Shown: piece by piece, positions 8,342 through 16,524 of the stretch | Position numbering within the stretch: the stretch's first letter is position 1 | How the letters are laid out: every line of letters starts with the position of its first letter | DNA from: Alkalicoccus luteus | GTDB taxonomy: Bacteria; Bacillota; Bacilli; Bacillales; Salisediminibacteriaceae | NCBI GenBank assembly: GCA_052061695.1 | Contig: JBPZEY010000004.1 | Reading direction: 5' to 3' (one strand) | Length of the DNA stretch: 64,000 nt | Notes under the pieces: model-generated | What the model saw: the letters and a program-made list of their open reading frames with translations, nothing else | What the model was told of the DNA's origin: nothing | The model's database searches: none | Made by a program: the position numbers and the translations under genes

Positions 8342-8379
8342 GTTTGTGTCGGCGTCATACATCTGAAGGAGGAATAAGC

Positions 8380-10641
8380 ATGAAAACATCTGTACAAGGC
8401 TATCCGCGCATCGGTGAAAACCGGGAGTGGAAACGCGCACTTGAAGCGTACTGGAAAGAAGAAATAACCGCAGCAGAGCTGCAGGAACGGATGAAAGCCA
8501 TCCGGCTGGAAAGGCTCACCCGTTTAGCAGCAAGCGGACTCGATCTGGTGCCGACAGGCGACTTTTCGTATTACGACCATATGCTGGATACGGCATTTAT
8601 GTTTAATCTGGTACCGGAGCGTTTCGCTTCCTTGTCCGGAAATGAGCTCGATCAGTATTTCGCAGCCGCACGCGGGACGCGCGAGGCGCCTGCGATGGAA
8701 ATGACGAAATGGTTTGATACGAACTATCACTATATTGTGCCTGAGCTGGAAGACAGCTGGGTGCCTGACGTTACGCGAAACTATCCGCTTGAACAGTATC
8801 GGGAGGCGGAAGCCGCGGGCATAAAGACAAAGCCGGTGCTCGTCGGACCCTATACGTTTATGACGCTTGCGAAAGGACTGGAAGCGGAGCACCGCGACAG
8901 CTGCATGTCTGTCCTGCTTTCGCTGTATGCAAAAGTGATTGGCGAACTGCACGAGGCAGGCGCTCCACTCATTCAGCTTGATGAGCCTGCTCTCGTCACG
9001 TCCCTGACCCATGAAGAAGCCGGGCAGGCCGCTAAGTGGCTCCAGCAGCTGCTTGACTTGGTCCCGAAGGCACCGCTGCAGCTGCAGACGTATTTTGAAT
9101 CGCTGACGCACTGGGATTTATTCGCCACTCTTCCGTTTCACGCCTTCGGACTCGATCTGATGTATGACGACGGCGATACGCTCCAGCAGCTGCGGCAGCA
9201 TCCGCCTCACCAGAATGCGGCGCTCGCCATCGGCGTGATTGATGGCCGTAACGTCTGGAAAAGCGACCTCCACGAAGCACAGAAGCTCGTTCGACGCGTT
9301 GAAGTGCTCTGTCCGGAAAACCCATTAATCCTGCAGACAAGCTGCAGCCTCCTGCACGTACCGGTTTCCCTTAAGCAGGAGGAACGCTTCGTCGAGGACT
9401 TGAAGCAGGGCATGGCTTTCGCTGACGAAAAGCTGCAGGAGCTCCAGCTGCTGAAGCAGGTCTGCACGGGCTCTCCGGAGAACACGCTGGACGGTCATCA
9501 GGCGTCTCTTTCCCGGTTCCGAAAACGCTATCCGGCAGCAGGAGACAGCAGCAGTGAAAAGCTCGCGATGAGAGAGCCTGTTTTCTCACGCCGCGCTGAG
9601 CTGCAGCAGGCCCGTTGGCAGCTCCCGCTTCTGCCGACGACAACGATCGGCAGCCTCCCTCAGACGACCGATATGCGAAAAGCAAGAACCGCCTATCGGC
9701 GCGGAGAACTTTCCGCTAAACGCTACCGTGCAATGGTGGAAGAAAAAATGCAGCGCTGGATTAAGCTTCAGGAAGATATCGGGCTCGATGTCCTCGTGCA
9801 CGGTGAATTTGAACGCAACGACATGGTAGAATTTTTCGGGGAAAAGCTGGACGGTATGGCCGTCACACAAAACGGCTGGGTCCAGTCGTACGGCTCCCGC
9901 TGCGTCAAGCCGCCGCTCATTTACGGGACTGTTTCTGCTCCAGGTTCGATGACCGTCTCTGAAACCGCCTATGCTCAATCTCTGACGGATCGCCCGGTAA
10001 AAGGCATGCTCACCGGGCCCGTAACTATTTTAAAGTGGTCATTTGAACGGAGCGATGTGCCTAAATCGGTGACGGCCTATCAGCTTGCGGAAGCGTTGCA
10101 GCAAGAAGTTGAAGCCCTTGAAGAAGCAGGCATTGGTATGATCCAGATAGATGAACCGGCTCTTCGGGAAGGCTTTCCACTGAAACGGGAGAAACGCGCC
10201 CATTACCTGGACTGGGCTGTCAACTCGTTTCGCGCAGCGTCCGCTGTTGCGCAGCCGGAAACCCAGATCCATACGCACATGTGCTACAGCGACTTTCACG
10301 ATATGATTGATGCAATCAGTGCCATGGACGCCGACGTCATTTCCATTGAAACATCGAGAAGCCACGGCGGCCTGATTCAGGCGTTCGAGGACAGCACGTA
10401 CGACAAGGGCATCGGACTCGGCGTTTATGATATTCACAGCCCACGTATTCCCCCGGTTCGAGAAATGACCGACATGATCGAGCGCTGCCTGAGCGTCCTG
10501 CCTGCCTCCCAGTTTTGGGTGAATCCGGACTGCGGCTTGAAAACCCGTAATGAGACCGAAGTCGAAGCTGCCCTTCGCAACATGCAGCAGGCAGCAGAAA
10601 CCGTCCGGGAAACTCTCACAAGTCGGACCAGCGGCGTGTAA
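8380..10641 (+). CDS. metE: Cobalamin-independent methionine synthase
   Basis: Transfers the methyl group of 5-methyltetrahydropteroyl-triglutamate to homocysteine, the last step of methionine synthesis, in the cytoplasm without B12. 753 aa, the usual length, with two barrel domains: the N-terminal one starts at SVQGYPRIGENREWKRALE, and the catalytic one begins near TTTIGSLPQT. Zinc ligands of the family are visible as His and Cys in IHTHMCYSDF and as Cys in NPDCGLKTR. The ATG at 8380 has AAGGAGG 7 nt upstream; the open frame extends further left only through the riboswitch. Controlled by the cobalamin riboswitch. Confidence 0.97.
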   Translation: MKTSVQGYPRIGENREWKRALEAYWKEEITAAELQERMKAIRLERLTRLAASGLDLVPTGDFSYYDHMLDTAFMFNLVPERFASLSGNELDQYFAAARGTREAPAMEMTKWFDTNYHYIVPELEDSWVPDVTRNYPLEQYREAEAAGIKTKPVLVGPYTFMTLAKGLEAEHRDSCMSVLLSLYAKVIGELHEAGAPLIQLDEPALVTSLTHEEAGQAAKWLQQLLDLVPKAPLQLQTYFESLTHWDLFATLPFHAFGLDLMYDDGDTLQQLRQHPPHQNAALAIGVIDGRNVWKSDLHEAQKLVRRVEVLCPENPLILQTSCSLLHVPVSLKQEERFVEDLKQGMAFADEKLQELQLLKQVCTGSPENTLDGHQASLSRFRKRYPAAGDSSSEKLAMREPVFSRRAELQQARWQLPLLPTTTIGSLPQTTDMRKARTAYRRGELSAKRYRAMVEEKMQRWIKLQEDIGLDVLVHGEFERNDMVEFFGEKLDGMAVTQNGWVQSYGSRCVKPPLIYGTVSAPGSMTVSETAYAQSLTDRPVKGMLTGPVTILKWSFERSDVPKSVTAYQLAEALQQEVEALEEAGIGMIQIDEPALREGFPLKREKRAHYLDWAVNSFRAASAVAQPETQIHTHMCYSDFHDMIDAISAMDADVISIETSRSHGGLIQAFEDSTYDKGIGLGVYDIHSPRIPPVREMTDMIERCLSVLPASQFWVNPDCGLKTRNETEVEAALRNMQQAAETVRETLTSRTSGV

Positions 10642-10704
10642 GTGGGAGACGATTGCGGACGGGGGCTTCTTTGATTAGTGGCAGCGTTTGACAAGTTGCG
10701 GGTG

Positions 10705-10870
10705 CAGAATGAAAACTTTCATAGGCGAAATGAAAACTTTTTCGCTATGTCGAACGCATGGTAATAACAATAATAAGTTGACGCGCGAGCTTGATAAGTT
10801 TGAGTCGCCGAATGAAAAGATTCGAGCATTGTTCGATAAATTACGGCCGGCAAATGAAAGGTTTGAGCCC
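10705..10870 (+). repeat. Degenerate 21-nt-period repeat array, locus 1
   Basis: Seven units related to AATGAAAAGTTT begin at 10708, 10729, 10769, 10790, 10811, 10832 and 10853, a period of 21 nt with one 40-nt interval. That interval contains TTCGCTATGTCGAACG (10741-10756). The same arrangement is found on the other strand at 24.4-24.6 kb. It lies between the convergent metE and protease genes. One frame is open for 68 codons (10688-10894) and would give loose heptads such as NEKIRAL and FDKLRPA, but coding is doubtful. The rest of 10642-10987 holds only the terminator. Confidence 0.75.
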
Positions 10871-10934
10871 AGCCAAAACTTATGCATGCCCTGACCGTTT
10901 AGCCTTTGCTCCGCCTTGCCCTCGCCAAAACGAA

Positions 10935-10972
10935 GAAAGCTCCCAGGATCTCACATCCGGGAGCTTTCTTTT
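10935..10972. terminator. Bidirectional terminator
   Basis: GAAAGCTCCC (10935-10944) pairs with GGGAGCTTTC (10959-10968), with T-rich DNA on both sides. It sits just beyond the protease stop codon and downstream of metE. Confidence 0.85.
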
Positions 10973-10987
10973 CATTATAATTGGATC

Positions 10988-12112
10988 CTAATAAACAAAT
11001 GCGCGGTAGGCGCCGACAAGTCCGTTTCCAAAGTGGTTGGAGTTGCCAAGCGGCTGTGCGGAGTTGTTCAGCACGCTTCGTACCTGCTGGGCAGAGTAGT
11101 TTGGACGGTAGTGCATCAGCAGGGCTGCAACACCGGCTACGTGCGGAGCTGCCATCGACGTTCCGTTGAGGCTGCGGTAGCCGTTGTTTGGATACGTGCT
11201 CTGAATGCTGACGCCAGGTGCTGCGATTTCAACAGCCGGACCTGTGCTGGAGAAAGACGCACGGTTGTTGTTTGCATCAACAGCGCCGACCGCCATGACA
11301 GAATCATATTTAGCCGGGTAACCGACAGAGTCGCCTGTGCCGGATGCATTGCCGCTGTTACCTGCCGCAGCGATGAGCAGCAGTCCCTGATTGTAGGCAT
11401 AGTCCGAGTATGCGCGCAGAATAGAGGAATCTGTCGGACCGCCGAGAGACATATTCACAATGTCCATATTGTTCAAAATGGACCACTCAATGCCTTGCGC
11501 GATTCCGGCATTGGAGCCGCTTCCGTTCTGGTCAAGAACTTTGACCGCGTAGAGTCGTGCCTGAGGTGCTACGCCGAGAACACCGACGCTGTTATTCAGT
11601 GCTGCCACTGTACCAGCTACGTGCGTGCCGTGGCCGTCGTTATCAATGTAAGGATTGCTGTCGGGCCAGCTTGAGAATACGGAATGACCGCCGTACACGT
11701 TCAAATCCTGATGGTTTGCATCAATACCAGTATCGAGAATCGCCACGCGAACTCCCTGTCCAAAATAGCCAAAACGGTGTACGTCCGGAGCTTGTACTTG
11801 GGATACGCCATAAGGAACGGTCTGCATTGCCTGCACTTCTGCATCTTCTTCTACATATTCTACATGCGGATGGTTAGATAGTCCTTTTGCTTGTCCTTCT
11901 GTTAAGGAAAGCTGATAAACCGGCAGCAGTTCAAATTCATAGAGAACATCTTCATCCTCTACACCGAATGCATTCAGCAGTCCTTTTTCAGCATTGCCGG
12001 AAAACATCACCAGATAGTCTTCTTTGTCCTGCTCCCCTGCTGACACAGCGGAAGCAAACAGTCCCCCCGTGATCATCATTAAAGCAGCAAACAACCAGAT
12101 AAAACGCTTCAT
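10988..12112 (-). CDS. Subtilisin-like alkaline serine protease precursor
   Basis: Secreted S8 endopeptidase, 374 aa: signal peptide (residues 1-25, MKRFIWLFAALMMITGG...), an inhibitor-type propeptide to about residue 96, and a mature enzyme starting near QTVPYGVSQVQAP. The catalytic triad is Asp127 (ILDTGID), His161 (GHGTHVAGT) and Ser319 (NGTSMAAPH), with the oxyanion Asn in AAAGNSG. The mature part resembles the high-alkaline subtilisins (M-protease/Savinase type). The start at 12112 was chosen because AAGGAG lies 7 nt upstream and it opens directly with a signal peptide; the frame extends 33 codons further left. Likely nutritional. Confidence 0.96.
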   Translation of the reverse strand: MKRFIWLFAALMMITGGLFASAVSAGEQDKEDYLVMFSGNAEKGLLNAFGVEDEDVLYEFELLPVYQLSLTEGQAKGLSNHPHVEYVEEDAEVQAMQTVPYGVSQVQAPDVHRFGYFGQGVRVAILDTGIDANHQDLNVYGGHSVFSSWPDSNPYIDNDGHGTHVAGTVAALNNSVGVLGVAPQARLYAVKVLDQNGSGSNAGIAQGIEWSILNNMDIVNMSLGGPTDSSILRAYSDYAYNQGLLLIAAAGNSGNASGTGDSVGYPAKYDSVMAVGAVDANNNRASFSSTGPAVEIAAPGVSIQSTYPNNGYRSLNGTSMAAPHVAGVAALLMHYRPNYSAQQVRSVLNNSAQPLGNSNHFGNGLVGAYRAFVY

Positions 12113-12348
12113 CCAAACACTCCTTATGCAGTTTTTTTCACCGCGGCGGTGAGCGGCCGTCATTTCACATAATTTTCCGAAAAGTCGGCTCCTCTTTATA
12201 TTATTCGCCACTCGAAAAAAGACAAGCTTGTTTGTAAGTATTTGTAAAGATGACGTATGACGCAGCTAAGAAAGCACCTGCACACATCCAATAAATGGAT
12301 GTTAAATCTTAGGCTTTAAAGCGGTGCTGCACATCCGCTTCACACCGC

Positions 12349-12380
12349 AAAAAAAGCCGCAGGCAGCCCTCCTACGGCTT
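12349..12380 (-). terminator. Terminator of uracil-DNA glycosylase gene
   Basis: On the minus strand AGCCGTAGG pairs with CCTGCGGCT and runs into seven T. It abuts the stop codon of the gene to its right. Confidence 0.85.
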
Positions 12381-13021
12381 CACGATGATACTCCGGTTTT
12401 CAGAAAATGACGCAGCTTTTCTTGGTCTTCGGCGATTTTCTCCTGCAGGCTGCGGTTGTAAAAGATGGCAGCCGGGTGAAAGGTCGGAAACAGCAGGTAA
12501 TCGCGATCCGACCAGACAAACGCACCGTCTTGAAGGCGGCGTACCGGCGATCGGATAAACCGGCCGTGGCAGTCGCCTACTTTATAGTCCGTTCCTGCCA
12601 GCCGTCGCAGGCCAATGTTGCCGAGTGTCACAATCACTGGAGCCTGAACGTGGCTGAGCTCATAATCGAGAATCGGTGCATGAGCTGTTATTTCTTTTTG
12701 GGTCGGTGGACGATTGTACTTTCGCTCAGTCACCGTTCCATCCCGATTGTTCCGCTTCCCCCAGCGGTAAGGCCGGCTGCGGACCGCACTGGTGATATAT
12801 ACTTCTTCACGTGAAAGTCCGAGGCCTTCCAGAAAGGCCATCAGCTCTTTGCCTGCTCGTCCGCTGAACGGAACACCGTTATGAATTTCCGTTTCGCCGG
12901 GTGCTTCCCCGACGAGCATCATCGCCGGCTTTACAGGTCCATTTCCATAGACGAAGCCTTCCAGCGGAAAGTCACGGCTGGCAGCAATCACTTCTTCAGC
13001 AAGCGATTTCGGTATTCGCAT
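12380..13021 (-). CDS. Uracil-DNA glycosylase superfamily protein
   Basis: DNA base-excision enzyme family, 213 aa. Motif A is VGEAPGETEI and the C-terminal motif is FPTFHPAA, as in family 4/5 uracil-DNA glycosylases, with the middle motif VIVTLGNIGLRRLAG. Only one Cys is seen (GDCHGRF), so the four-cysteine iron-sulfur site of classical family 4 enzymes is absent. Activity on uracil is therefore likely but not certain. It is monocistronic, with GGAGGG before the ATG and a terminator at its end. The 302 nt to its right (13022-13323) hold the leader of the next gene and nothing else recognisable. Confidence 0.85.
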   Translation of the reverse strand: MRIPKSLAEEVIAASRDFPLEGFVYGNGPVKPAMMLVGEAPGETEIHNGVPFSGRAGKELMAFLEGLGLSREEVYITSAVRSRPYRWGKRNNRDGTVTERKYNRPPTQKEITAHAPILDYELSHVQAPVIVTLGNIGLRRLAGTDYKVGDCHGRFIRSPVRRLQDGAFVWSDRDYLLFPTFHPAAIFYNRSLQEKIAEDQEKLRHFLKTGVSS

Positions 13022-13323
13022 AAGGGCATCCCTCCTGCTCTGAGTATCCCCGCTTTTTGAGAAGTAAAAACAGTCCTGCAGACGTTTTCCTATGGTGACC
13101 CAACTTCCCTTTATGATTCGTTTTGCTAACAGGTCTTAGAAGATCATCTGACAGGATACATACTTTCATCCTGGTTCTTACATAGGTCTCAGGTACTTTT
13201 CGCCTGTCGAAATATATCTCGTTCTAGGAATTAAAACGTTTTTTTGATTATTCAGTCTAATGACTAACAATATTTGATAAGGTAAAAAGACGTTTTTCAA
13301 CTGAAAATGGGGAGGAATACATA

Positions 13324-16300
13324 ATGAGGAAAACAGCAGGACTGCTTTCTGTTCTATTGCTTGGCTCTATCTTTTTTGCCCAGCAGGATGAGGCCAGTGC
13401 CGATACAGAACTGCAGACGAACATCGATACCGTGTCACTGACCGAAGAGAGAACGGTGGAAGTCAGCGCTGATTTGGGCAGCGACGTTGACCTCGAAAAC
13501 GTGGAATTTACGTTCGGCGGACGGGCGCTCGAGGAATGGCGTCAACATACGGGCGGCACATCGTATAATGGCAGCTCGTTTATCCAGGTGACAGAAGGGC
13601 CGTATCTGGATGAGGACGGACTCGTACGTGCTGAAATTGAGTTCGGGCTGCTTTACGGCACAGACAACCTGGCACCCCGTAACATCCGCACGCAGTATCA
13701 GCAGTTCATAAACGATTATGAACTGACGATGACCGACACACAGAGCGGCGCTTCCGCGGAAACGACGCTTCGTTACAACGTCTATGATGAGTTCTTGTTC
13801 TATGATGAGCTGAAGCCAGCCATTGATGATGTACTGAATCAGGCGTCAGATTCCGGCCGCTACGTACAGTATGAAAAGGTCGGAGAATCTGTAGAAGGCC
13901 GTGACATTCACTTTGCGGTTGTAGCGAGAGACGAAGCAGCGGTGGACCGCTATTTCGACGAAACCTTGCCGCAGGCGCTGAACGATCCGGCTGCGCTGAA
14001 GGACGCGATCGCATCCGGAGAAGCCGGCGATTACCAGGTTCCAGTCTGGTTCAATAATATTCATCCGGATGAAGTAGAGGGCGTCGATGCGCAGATTGAG
14101 CTGTTTCGCGATTTTGCGCTCGAAGAAGACATCACATTTATGAACACGGACGACACGGAAGAGTTCGAAGTGACAATGAATGTCGACGAAGTGCTTGATG
14201 ACGTCATTATGCTGTATATGTTTACGAGCAACCCGGACGGCCGCGCCTATAACACCCGTGGCAATGCGGAAGGCTTTGACTTAAACCGGGACAACGCCTA
14301 TCAGACACAGGTGGAAACACAAGCGGTCAATGAGCTCGTTTCCGAGTGGACTCCGCTTTCCTTTATTGATATTCACGGCTATGTTAACGGATTTTTAATT
14401 GAGCCGGCGACACCGCCTCACAATCCGAACTTTGAATATGACCTTTTAATCGACAACATGCTGGAGCAGGCGCATGCACTTGGGCGCGGCGGAATCAGCA
14501 ATTCCAATCTCGACTCGTACTTCATCCCGAAGCTGGACTGGGAGGATGGCTGGGATGATATGACGCCTTCCTACACGGCGATGTACGGGATGCTGCACGG
14601 TGCCTACAGCCATACGGTAGAAGCGCCGACGCTGAGCCAGGATTCCTACCGGGCGATGGTCGGAAGCAGCCTTGGCGCTATCGATTACGTGCTGGAGAAT
14701 AAGGATGAGCTCTATACCGATCAGCTCTCTATCTTTGAGCGCGGAGTGAACAATGAAGATGACCGCTCCGTTGATGAACATTTCGTAAACGCCGCCGGTG
14801 AATCGATCGGACGTGTACGTGATGGAAACGACAACTTTTTCCCGGATTACTACGTCATTCCGGCAGATGAAAGTGCCCAGAAAAATGTACTGGAAGCTTA
14901 CAACATGGCCGACTACTTGATCCGTAACAGCATTGAGGTGGAACAGCTGACAGTGGATACCGAGATTGATGGCGTGACGTATTCGGAAGGCTCGTTTGTC
15001 GTACCGATGAATCAGGCAAAGCGCGGCCTTGCCAACGCCATGCTCTATGAAGGCGACAACGTATCGGACTGGAATGCGATGTACGATCCGATTGTGATTA
15101 ACTTCCCGGCACTGCGCGGCTTTGATATGACGGAAGTCCGTGATGAAGGGGCACTGGACGGCCTGACGGAGCAGGTGGAAGAAGTAGCCGTACCAAACGG
15201 AAGCATCACCGGCAACCCGCCTCGTCAGATCCTGCACAACAATACGAATGACGCGGTGCGCATCGTGAACGAACTGCTTGCAGACGGAAAAACAGTTGAA
15301 ATGTTTACAGACTCCCGCGGCAATGCTTCTGAAGGAGATTACCTTGTTGAAACAGCGGATCTGCGGGAATTTGCAGACGAGTATTATTTCAACACAGAAC
15401 CTTACGGAAACGGCCGCAACGCCGGCATGATCGAGCTTTCCCAGCAGCAGGTAGCTGCAACGGGCTCTGACCAGCTTGACTTTTCACTCCGGCAGCTTGG
15501 CTTTAACCTGACGGATGCCGAAGATGCGGATGTTATCGTGAGTGATTCCGGCAGCTTCGATCCGGAGCTTGCAGCCGGGAAATCCTTTATCGGTATTGGC
15601 GTAAACGCCCTGAACTCCGTCCGCAGCAACGCCGGACTCCCAGGCTTCAACTTTGACTTCACGCAGGCCAACCACGAAGGCTTGTTTGAGGCAGAGCTTG
15701 CGGATCACCCGGTCAACGCAGGGTATGAATCAGAAGAGCTGATGTATACGACGACAGGAAGCTGGATTACCGATGTGCCGGAGGAAGCGGATGTGCTTGC
15801 TACCTTCGCTGATTCAGATGATTTCTATCAGGCTGGCTGGTGGCCTGGGAACGACCGTGCACAAGGGCAATATATGTCCTTCACTGCTGAAACGGACGAG
15901 ACCTCCTTTACCCTGTTTGCCAATTCGCTTGCTTTCCGTGCTCATACGGAGCACAGCTACCGCATGCTTGCGAACAGCATTTATCAGTCAGGTACAACGG
16001 AATCCGAGCGATCGCATCCAGGCCGTGGCCAGACGGCTCAGGTTGAGGTGGAAGGAGCAGACGCAGCGATTCAGTCCAACAAACCTCAAGGTAATGTATC
16101 TGCTCAGGCGCTTGAACGGGCCGCTGAAGGCTCTGCCGTCTCCCGACTGGCCGCAGAAACACGTCTCGGTTCAGAAGGGGCTTCTGTCACATTTGATACA
16201 GCCGGCGTTCAGGCACTTGCCGACGCGAATCCGGATGCGGTGCTGGATGTAACCGCAGAAGGCGTGTCCCATGCAGTATCGGTGCAGGAGTTGCCGCTTG

Positions 16301-16464
16301 AAGAGTTGGACAGTGCCGGCACGATTACGATTGACCTGACGGTGGAAACAGAAACCATCAGCCAGCGTGAAGACGAAGACCGTACGGAGACAATCACAAC
16401 GGTTACCGTCTCAGCTGATGACGAAACGCTTCTCACCTACCCAGTTCTTTCTTCAGACGAATAA
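13324..16464 (+). CDS. Secreted M14 family zinc carboxypeptidase
   Basis: Large exported metallopeptidase, 1046 aa, strongly acidic. A signal peptide spans about residues 1-27 (cleavage near ASADTE). The M14 catalytic domain lies around residues 155-450. Zinc ligands are His247 and Glu250 in NIHPDEVEG and His351 in FIDIHGYVNG. The substrate-binding Asn-Arg pair is in FDLNRDN, and the catalytic Glu is probably Glu433 in HTVEAPT. The remaining 600 residues have no recognised catalytic motif and may be beta-rich accessory domains. There is no sortase motif or transmembrane anchor, so it is probably released. GGGGAGG precedes the ATG. Confidence 0.92.
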   Translation: MRKTAGLLSVLLLGSIFFAQQDEASADTELQTNIDTVSLTEERTVEVSADLGSDVDLENVEFTFGGRALEEWRQHTGGTSYNGSSFIQVTEGPYLDEDGLVRAEIEFGLLYGTDNLAPRNIRTQYQQFINDYELTMTDTQSGASAETTLRYNVYDEFLFYDELKPAIDDVLNQASDSGRYVQYEKVGESVEGRDIHFAVVARDEAAVDRYFDETLPQALNDPAALKDAIASGEAGDYQVPVWFNNIHPDEVEGVDAQIELFRDFALEEDITFMNTDDTEEFEVTMNVDEVLDDVIMLYMFTSNPDGRAYNTRGNAEGFDLNRDNAYQTQVETQAVNELVSEWTPLSFIDIHGYVNGFLIEPATPPHNPNFEYDLLIDNMLEQAHALGRGGISNSNLDSYFIPKLDWEDGWDDMTPSYTAMYGMLHGAYSHTVEAPTLSQDSYRAMVGSSLGAIDYVLENKDELYTDQLSIFERGVNNEDDRSVDEHFVNAAGESIGRVRDGNDNFFPDYYVIPADESAQKNVLEAYNMADYLIRNSIEVEQLTVDTEIDGVTYSEGSFVVPMNQAKRGLANAMLYEGDNVSDWNAMYDPIVINFPALRGFDMTEVRDEGALDGLTEQVEEVAVPNGSITGNPPRQILHNNTNDAVRIVNELLADGKTVEMFTDSRGNASEGDYLVETADLREFADEYYFNTEPYGNGRNAGMIELSQQQVAATGSDQLDFSLRQLGFNLTDAEDADVIVSDSGSFDPELAAGKSFIGIGVNALNSVRSNAGLPGFNFDFTQANHEGLFEAELADHPVNAGYESEELMYTTTGSWITDVPEEADVLATFADSDDFYQAGWWPGNDRAQGQYMSFTAETDETSFTLFANSLAFRAHTEHSYRMLANSIYQSGTTESERSHPGRGQTAQVEVEGADAAIQSNKPQGNVSAQALERAAEGSAVSRLAAETRLGSEGASVTFDTAGVQALADANPDAVLDVTAEGVSHAVSVQELPLEELDSAGTITIDLTVETETISQREDEDRTETITTVTVSADDETLLTYPVLSSDE

Positions 16465-16471
16465 ACGACGA

Positions 16472-16505
16472 AGAGCGCCTTCCATTGCGGGAGGCGCTCT
16501 TTATT
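16472..16505. terminator. Terminator between M14 peptidase and transporter
   Basis: AGAGCGCCT (16472-16480) pairs with AGGCGCTCT (16492-16500), followed by TTTATTTG. It serves the M14 peptidase and possibly the convergent transporter. Confidence 0.82.
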
Positions 16506-16524
16506 TGCGGAAGACGTATTCAAT

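Noticed and set aside
8140..8379. Open frame upstream of metE in frame with it
   Set aside because: It runs through the cobalamin riboswitch and terminator; the ATG at 8380 has a strong ribosome site and the family N-terminus.
10741..10756. TTCGCTATGTCGAACG as a CRISPR repeat or attachment site
   Set aside because: Only one copy per locus, no spacers, no cas genes, no integrase or tRNA nearby.
10688..10894. 68-codon plus-strand frame in repeat locus 1
   Set aside because: Heptad-like residues come from the 21-nt DNA period; no ribosome site, and the equivalent frame in locus 2 is broken.
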